Assembly (NCBI RefSeq): GCF_003231285.1
Contig: NZ_QKNS01000012.1
Location: forward strand, 1-64,000
Reading direction: 5' to 3'
Length of the DNA stretch: 64,000 bases
Source: Hymenobacter sediminis
GTDB taxonomy: Bacteria; Bacteroidota; Bacteroidia; Cytophagales; Hymenobacteraceae
Of this stretch, positions 59,896 through 64,000 are shown in pieces. Position 1 is the first letter of the stretch. Each line of letters starts with the position of its first letter. The notes under the pieces are model-generated. The model made no database searches, was not told where the DNA came from, and saw nothing but the letters and a program-made list of their open reading frames with translations. Both the position numbers and the translations under genes were made by a program.

Positions 59896-60543
59896 TTACT
59901 GGCGAATGGGCAGCAGCACCTTCTTAAAGGAGTCGTCGAACCCGCCGGCGCGGCCCCGGTAGGGGTACACCACCAAAGTGGGCTGCTGCTGCTCGTTCCG
60001 GCCCAGGAAGGCGTAGAGCGTGCCGCGCACGGTCAGCGGCTTGCGGGGCTCGATGGGCGTGACGGTGTACCGCTCGCGGCCGGGCACGTTCAGGTTGAGG
60101 CCGCCCACGCGGAACGACGCCAGGGTATCCCGGCCGTTGGGCGCGTACAGCGGCAGCGAGGCCGGCACTTGCTGGTGGCCGAAGCCCTGGGGAATCCACT
60201 GAAGCACCGCTTCGTAGGCGATGCGGTAGCCGGGGGCCTGCTTTACCCCGTCCGGCCGGTCCGCGTCGGACTGCCACGCGGCGGGCAGCCGCAGCTGCAT
60301 GGGCTCGGCTTTCAGGGCCTTGGCGGAAATGACCTGCAGATACCCTTCGCGGGGCGTTTGCTCCGCCACCCCGGGTTTGAGGTCCACCGCCCCCGCCGGC
60401 AGGGGGGCCGGAAGAGCAGCTGCGGGCTGGGTGGCTGCCGAGGCCGCCGGCGAGTTGGCAACCGGAGCGGAATCCTGGGACTGGCAGGCCGCCGTCAGGC
60501 CCAAAACAACGGCCGTAGCGACGAATAAGGGAATGTTTTTCAT
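59896..60543 (-). CDS. Lipoprotein in the Tra operon (possible VirB7 equivalent)
   Basis: 215 residues. Signal FVATAVVLGLTAAC gives a lipobox with Cys20. The rest includes an Ala-Pro linker and a beta-rich domain (GYLQVISAKALKAEPMQLRL, RYTVTPIEPRKPLTVRGTLY). It lies between traJ and traK. No named family. Position and lipidation suggest an outer-membrane core component in the role of VirB7, although it is much larger than VirB7. Confidence 0.55.
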   Translation of the reverse strand: MKNIPLFVATAVVLGLTAACQSQDSAPVANSPAASAATQPAAALPAPLPAGAVDLKPGVAEQTPREGYLQVISAKALKAEPMQLRLPAAWQSDADRPDGVKQAPGYRIAYEAVLQWIPQGFGHQQVPASLPLYAPNGRDTLASFRVGGLNLNVPGRERYTVTPIEPRKPLTVRGTLYAFLGRNEQQQPTLVVYPYRGRAGGFDDSFKKVLLPIRQ

Positions 60544-60566
60544 GGTCAGATAGTCAGCAGGGTGAG

Positions 60567-61703
60567 TTATTTGGTCCAGATGCCCGACGCCCGCTGGCGG
60601 TAAGACGGGTTCAGGGCCTCCGACATGGTGATGGTCGGCAGGCCGGAGGACGCCGAGGACGGAGCCGACTCGCTTCCCTCGCTGCCGCCACCGCTGCTGC
60701 CGCCCCCGCTGCCGGCGCTAGGGCCCCCTCCCCCGCCGCGGCTGCCGCCGTTGCCCAGGGCGCGGCCCACGGCGCTCGACAGGCCCCCGCCCCCGGGCGA
60801 GGCCACCCCGGCCACGGCCGTTGCGGCACCCACGGCCGAGCCGACCATGGAGCCCACGAAGCCCTGCACGGCCGAGGAGCCGATGAACATGGACGTGAGG
60901 TAGGGCACCATCACGTAGAGCAGCACGAAGGCCACGGACATGACCATGAACTTCTCGTCATCGACCGACTGCTGCGGGCCGCCCGTGAGGCCGCTGAACA
61001 GGCCGTTGGGCGCCTGCGCCGTCTCGGCGTAGAAGCCGTAGATGGTGTCGAGCAGCACAAACGTGAGCCCCCAGAGCTGCACGGCCAGAAAGTTCTGCAG
61101 CCACTTCAAGGCCAGCTGCCCGAAGGCCGGAATCACCGACAGGGTCATGGCAATCGGCCCGCACACGTACAGGAAGCCCAGAATGAACTGCTGGATAAAC
61201 TGCATGATGTGGCGGATGATGAGCACCGCCGTGGCCGTGAACAGCCGGGTCAGGATACCCGAGAGCGTAAACGAGCTCAGCGTTTGGGAAATGCTGGTCA
61301 TCAGCGAGCTGGCTCCGGCCACGATGTCGCCGATGCCCATCGAGTCGTTGCGGGCCGCCGCGGCCACGGAGGCCGGCGTGGTCAGGTCTCGAATGGCTTC
61401 GGCCGCGGACTTGTCGGTCGAGAACAGGGCCGTAAAGGCCGCCAGCCCCGTGCCCAGCGTGTCCACCAGCGTCTGGTAGAAGAAGAGCAGAAAGAATATC
61501 CAGGTGGCCTTGATAATCGGCCCCCAGTCCATGGCCAAGCCGCTGCCCGCGATAAAGCCGCGCCCGATGGTGTAGAGCAGGGCAATGCCCATCAGCGAGG
61601 GCGTGATGAAGCGGCAGGCGGTGAGCACCACCTGCAGGGTCTGGTCGCAGGCCCGCAGAAAGCCCGGGTCGATGCCGTAGGCTACCATCAGCAGCGTGCT
61701 CAT
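60567..61703 (-). CDS. traJ: TraJ-like conjugation protein (VirB6 type)
   Basis: 378 residues and strongly hydrophobic, with several membrane segments (for example VLTACRFITPSLMGIALLYT, ATWIFFLLFFYQTLVDTLGT, LIIRHIMQFIQQFILGFLYV and FMVMSVAFVLLYVMVPYLTS). A Gly- and Ser-rich tail is at residues ~300-360. This is the polytopic inner-membrane protein of the Bacteroides T4SS. Its start overlaps the traG stop by two or three bases (ATGA), so they are translationally coupled. Confidence 0.88.
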   Translation of the reverse strand: MSTLLMVAYGIDPGFLRACDQTLQVVLTACRFITPSLMGIALLYTIGRGFIAGSGLAMDWGPIIKATWIFFLLFFYQTLVDTLGTGLAAFTALFSTDKSAAEAIRDLTTPASVAAAARNDSMGIGDIVAGASSLMTSISQTLSSFTLSGILTRLFTATAVLIIRHIMQFIQQFILGFLYVCGPIAMTLSVIPAFGQLALKWLQNFLAVQLWGLTFVLLDTIYGFYAETAQAPNGLFSGLTGGPQQSVDDEKFMVMSVAFVLLYVMVPYLTSMFIGSSAVQGFVGSMVGSAVGAATAVAGVASPGGGGLSSAVGRALGNGGSRGGGGGPSAGSGGGSSGGGSEGSESAPSSASSGLPTITMSEALNPSYRQRASGIWTK

Positions 61704-64000
61704 CGGGCGAGGGCTCCTTTGCGAGCCTGTTTATCTTCCACAAACTGGTCAACGGCGTAGTCCAGCCGCTGCACGCGCACGGGCTCGTACTCAATCTGCC
61801 CTTCGGCATTGAGCAGCACGTGGCCGTTTTTGTCGGTGCGGGGGCGCTGCTGGGTCTGCTGGTAGAACTTGACCAGCTTGTTGAGGTGGTTGCGCTCCAC
61901 GGGCTTCGACGTCAGAATGGCATCGAGCTGCGGGGAGGCTTCCAGGGCGAAGACCTTGCCCTTAGCGCCCTGCTTGATGAAAAACTCCCGCAGGGCCTCG
62001 GTGGAGCGCACCGACTTAATCAGGTCCATCTCGTGGCCGGTGAGGCCGAGCGGGGCCTGCAGCTGTGCCAGCGAGTCGGGATTGACGTGGCGCAGGATAA
62101 TCTTGGTGGCCGAGTTGTTGATGATGGCCGGCCCGATTTTGCTGCTGGTAATCTCGGTGATGCCCTGGGTGATGATGGTCACCGAGCCGTTGGTTTTGCG
62201 GATGGTGCGGTACATCGACTCGATGAACTCCGAGAGCACGCCCGAGAGCATGGTCCAGGCCTCGTCGAGGGCGATGTACTTGATGTCATCGGGAAACTTG
62301 CGGAACAGGTCCAGCGACAGCTCGGTGATGAGCATGGCCACCACCGGGTAGAGGTCGGGGTCGGCCTGCACCTTGGCCAGGTCAAAGCAGATAAGCCGGT
62401 ACTCCGACAGGTCCACGTCGCGCTTGGCGTTGAGCACCCGCTCGTAACGGCCGCCGGTGATGTACTGGCCCAGCACCAGGAAAAACTGGTGCATGTCGAT
62501 GTACTTCAGGTTTTTCTGGTACTGCCGGCGGGCGCCGTCCAGCGGGTCGGGCTCCCCGCCGTCGCCGGGCTGGGCCACGGTCTTCTGCATTTCCTGGTCG
62601 TACTGCTCCACGAAACGGTAGAAGCTTTCCATGCCGGGAAACTCCTCGTCCTTCTGGTTCAGGCGCGGGCTCTCGTTGAGGCAGGCGTAGTACTCAATCA
62701 GAAAGCGCGAGAGAATGGTGCGCTCCGACTTGTCCAGCGCCGTGTCCTTGCCGCCCTTCCAGAGCGCAGCCAGCAGGGCCAGGTGAAAATTGGTTTTCTC
62801 GTCGTTGTAGAGCCACTTGCCCGCCGCGTCGCGCGGCACCACGAAGGGGTTGAACTCGATGGGGCGCTGCGGGTCGTACTCAAAGTAGGTGTTGTCGAAG
62901 TCCTCGCCGTTGAGCGACTGCAGCACGTTGCGGTAGGTGCCGCCCACGTCCATGATAATCTGCCGGGCGCCCTTCTCGAAGCGCTGCACAATCAGGTTGC
63001 CGAAGGTGTAGCTCTTGCCCGAGCCCGAGGGCCCAATAACAATGGCGTTCTGGTTGTCCAGGGCCGTGTTAAACAGGTTTACCTGCACCAGGTTGCGGAA
63101 CCGGTCGGTGAGGTACTCCCCCACCGGGTCGGTTTTGTAGGTGGCCGTCCAGTGGGTGTAGCAGGCGCCGCGGTCGGCGGTGCTCGTCAGCCAGCGGTCC
63201 GGCACCTGCCAGGCGTTGCCGGGCAGCAGGCCGAAGAACACGGGCAGGGCCAGGTAGCTTTCCACCACGCTCTCGGTGCCGAACATGTAGCGAAAGGCCG
63301 CCGTGGCCCGCTCCACGTTCTCGCGCCGGCTGGTGTCGTTGGTGTCCCAGAGCACGCACGAGAGGTGCAGGCCCACAATCTGCTTGTTGTCGGCCCGCAC
63401 TTCGGCCGTGAACTCCTCGACTTCGGCCGCGCGCAGGTGGTTGTCCTGGGTGGCCAGAAACGAGAGCGAAGCGTTGAGCTTGCGGTCGGTATCCAGCGAA
63501 CTGAGCTCGGCGCGGGTATCCTGAATCAGCAAGGCCTGGGTGAGCACGTGCGGGCACTGCAGCACGTGGGTGAGCGGGTAGAGCATCGGTGCCGTCACCC
63601 CGTAGGAGTTGCGCACGGCCGGGTAAGCGTCGGAACCCTGCCCCACCATGCTCAGCACGTTGACCTTGTGCTCGCCCACGCTGAAGGTGCCCAGGTCGTT
63701 GCCGATTTCGCGCTCCTGCCGGGTGGGCTGGCCGTCGAAGTTGAGGTTGAAGTACTGCAGGTAGAGCTGGTGCATCTCGGCGCTGGCCAGCCGCTCGAAG
63801 CTCACGCCGCCCAGGTTCTTGAGGCCTTGGATGAATTCCACGGCGCCGCTCTCGGCCGCTTCGAGCGTGTGCACGAGCTGGGCAAACGGATTTTTGAGCA
63901 CCGCCTCACCGGCGCGGGCCACCAGGGCATTCACCGCGTTGGTCTTGGGCGACTTCATGGCCACCGGGGCGAAGGAGAGGAACAGGTACGACTTCTGGAA
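61700..64000 (-). CDS. traG: TraG-like conjugation ATPase (VirB4 type), partial at right edge
   Basis: At least 766 residues; the frame remains open to the window edge with coding-like sequence (FQKSYLFLSFAPVAMKSPKT) upstream of the GTG at 63964, so the true start lies outside. The Walker A GPSGSGKSYTFGNLI is near residue 315 of the visible part, Walker B KYIALDEAWTML near residue 570, and the C-terminal TIITQGITEI motif follows. VirB4-type ATPases energise the secretion channel. It heads the Tra operon. The right end is cut by the window, not degenerate. Confidence 0.88.
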   Translation of the reverse strand, partial: FQKSYLFLSFAPVAMKSPKTNAVNALVARAGEAVLKNPFAQLVHTLEAAESGAVEFIQGLKNLGGVSFERLASAEMHQLYLQYFNLNFDGQPTRQEREIGNDLGTFSVGEHKVNVLSMVGQGSDAYPAVRNSYGVTAPMLYPLTHVLQCPHVLTQALLIQDTRAELSSLDTDRKLNASLSFLATQDNHLRAAEVEEFTAEVRADNKQIVGLHLSCVLWDTNDTSRRENVERATAAFRYMFGTESVVESYLALPVFFGLLPGNAWQVPDRWLTSTADRGACYTHWTATYKTDPVGEYLTDRFRNLVQVNLFNTALDNQNAIVIGPSGSGKSYTFGNLIVQRFEKGARQIIMDVGGTYRNVLQSLNGEDFDNTYFEYDPQRPIEFNPFVVPRDAAGKWLYNDEKTNFHLALLAALWKGGKDTALDKSERTILSRFLIEYYACLNESPRLNQKDEEFPGMESFYRFVEQYDQEMQKTVAQPGDGGEPDPLDGARRQYQKNLKYIDMHQFFLVLGQYITGGRYERVLNAKRDVDLSEYRLICFDLAKVQADPDLYPVVAMLITELSLDLFRKFPDDIKYIALDEAWTMLSGVLSEFIESMYRTIRKTNGSVTIITQGITEITSSKIGPAIINNSATKIILRHVNPDSLAQLQAPLGLTGHEMDLIKSVRSTEALREFFIKQGAKGKVFALEASPQLDAILTSKPVERNHLNKLVKFYQQTQQRPRTDKNGHVLLNAEGQIEYEPVRVQRLDYAVDQFVEDKQARKGALAR

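Overview
The window looks like part of a large conjugative plasmid from a high-GC Bacteroidota, most likely Hymenobacter or a close relative. This rests on a Rep_3-type initiator next to iterons, a ParA partition locus, Bacteroides-style mobilization and Tra proteins (TraG, TraJ, TraK, TraM, TraN, TraO), promoters with the Bacteroidota TAnnTTTG element, and abundant MKK-type secreted lipoproteins. The genus is an inference; no rRNA or tRNA gene is visible.

Layout. 0-5 kb is a scarred region: a truncated xanthine dehydrogenase fragment at the left edge, an intact SDR oxidoreductase, a REP-like palindrome, two small secreted proteins, a decayed IS3-family element and the tail of a serine hydrolase. 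5-7.3 kb holds small accessory genes (a DUF3846-like protein, an HTH protein, a DUF5677-like protein). 7.3-11.2 kb is the replication and partition core: initiator gene, iterons in both orientations, parA with a small partner gene, and a long array of 8-bp units upstream of parA that looks like a centromere. 11.2-16.9 kb carries mobilization: accessory protein, relaxase, VirD4-type coupling protein, then a VbhA-like antitoxin and a Fic protein. 16.9-25.1 kb is a defence and recombination island on the minus strand: a three-gene CBASS operon (CD-NTase, E2-like protein, HNH-SAVED effector), a DUF2188 gene, a candidate small RNA, an Xre-ImmA/IrrE gene with a partner, and a tyrosine recombinase preceded by a large loxP-shaped inverted repeat.

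26-48 kb is a very complete copper island: a multicopper oxidase carrying a C-terminal barrel-like domain, a Met-rich DUF2231 membrane protein, a CxxC copper chaperone, a Cys-rich four-helix storage protein, a long minus-strand operon with Cus-type tripartite efflux and several heavy-metal-binding lipoproteins, a divergent copA P-type ATPase with a cupredoxin, three DUF305 proteins, a DUF4396 protein and two AraC regulators that each start with a CxxC metal-binding-like domain. Seven copies of a bipartite site of about 33 bp lie upstream of the copper transcription units and probably form the operator set of these regulators.

49-54 kb has three larger genes of possible defence function (two PD-(D/E)XK-like proteins and an AlbA_2 ATP-binding protein). 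54.9 kb to the right edge is the type IV secretion operon, read leftward from traG (which runs off the window) to traO and a small lipoprotein. Relaxase and coupling protein sit about 40 kb away from this mating-pair operon, which is consistent with one self-transmissible plasmid.
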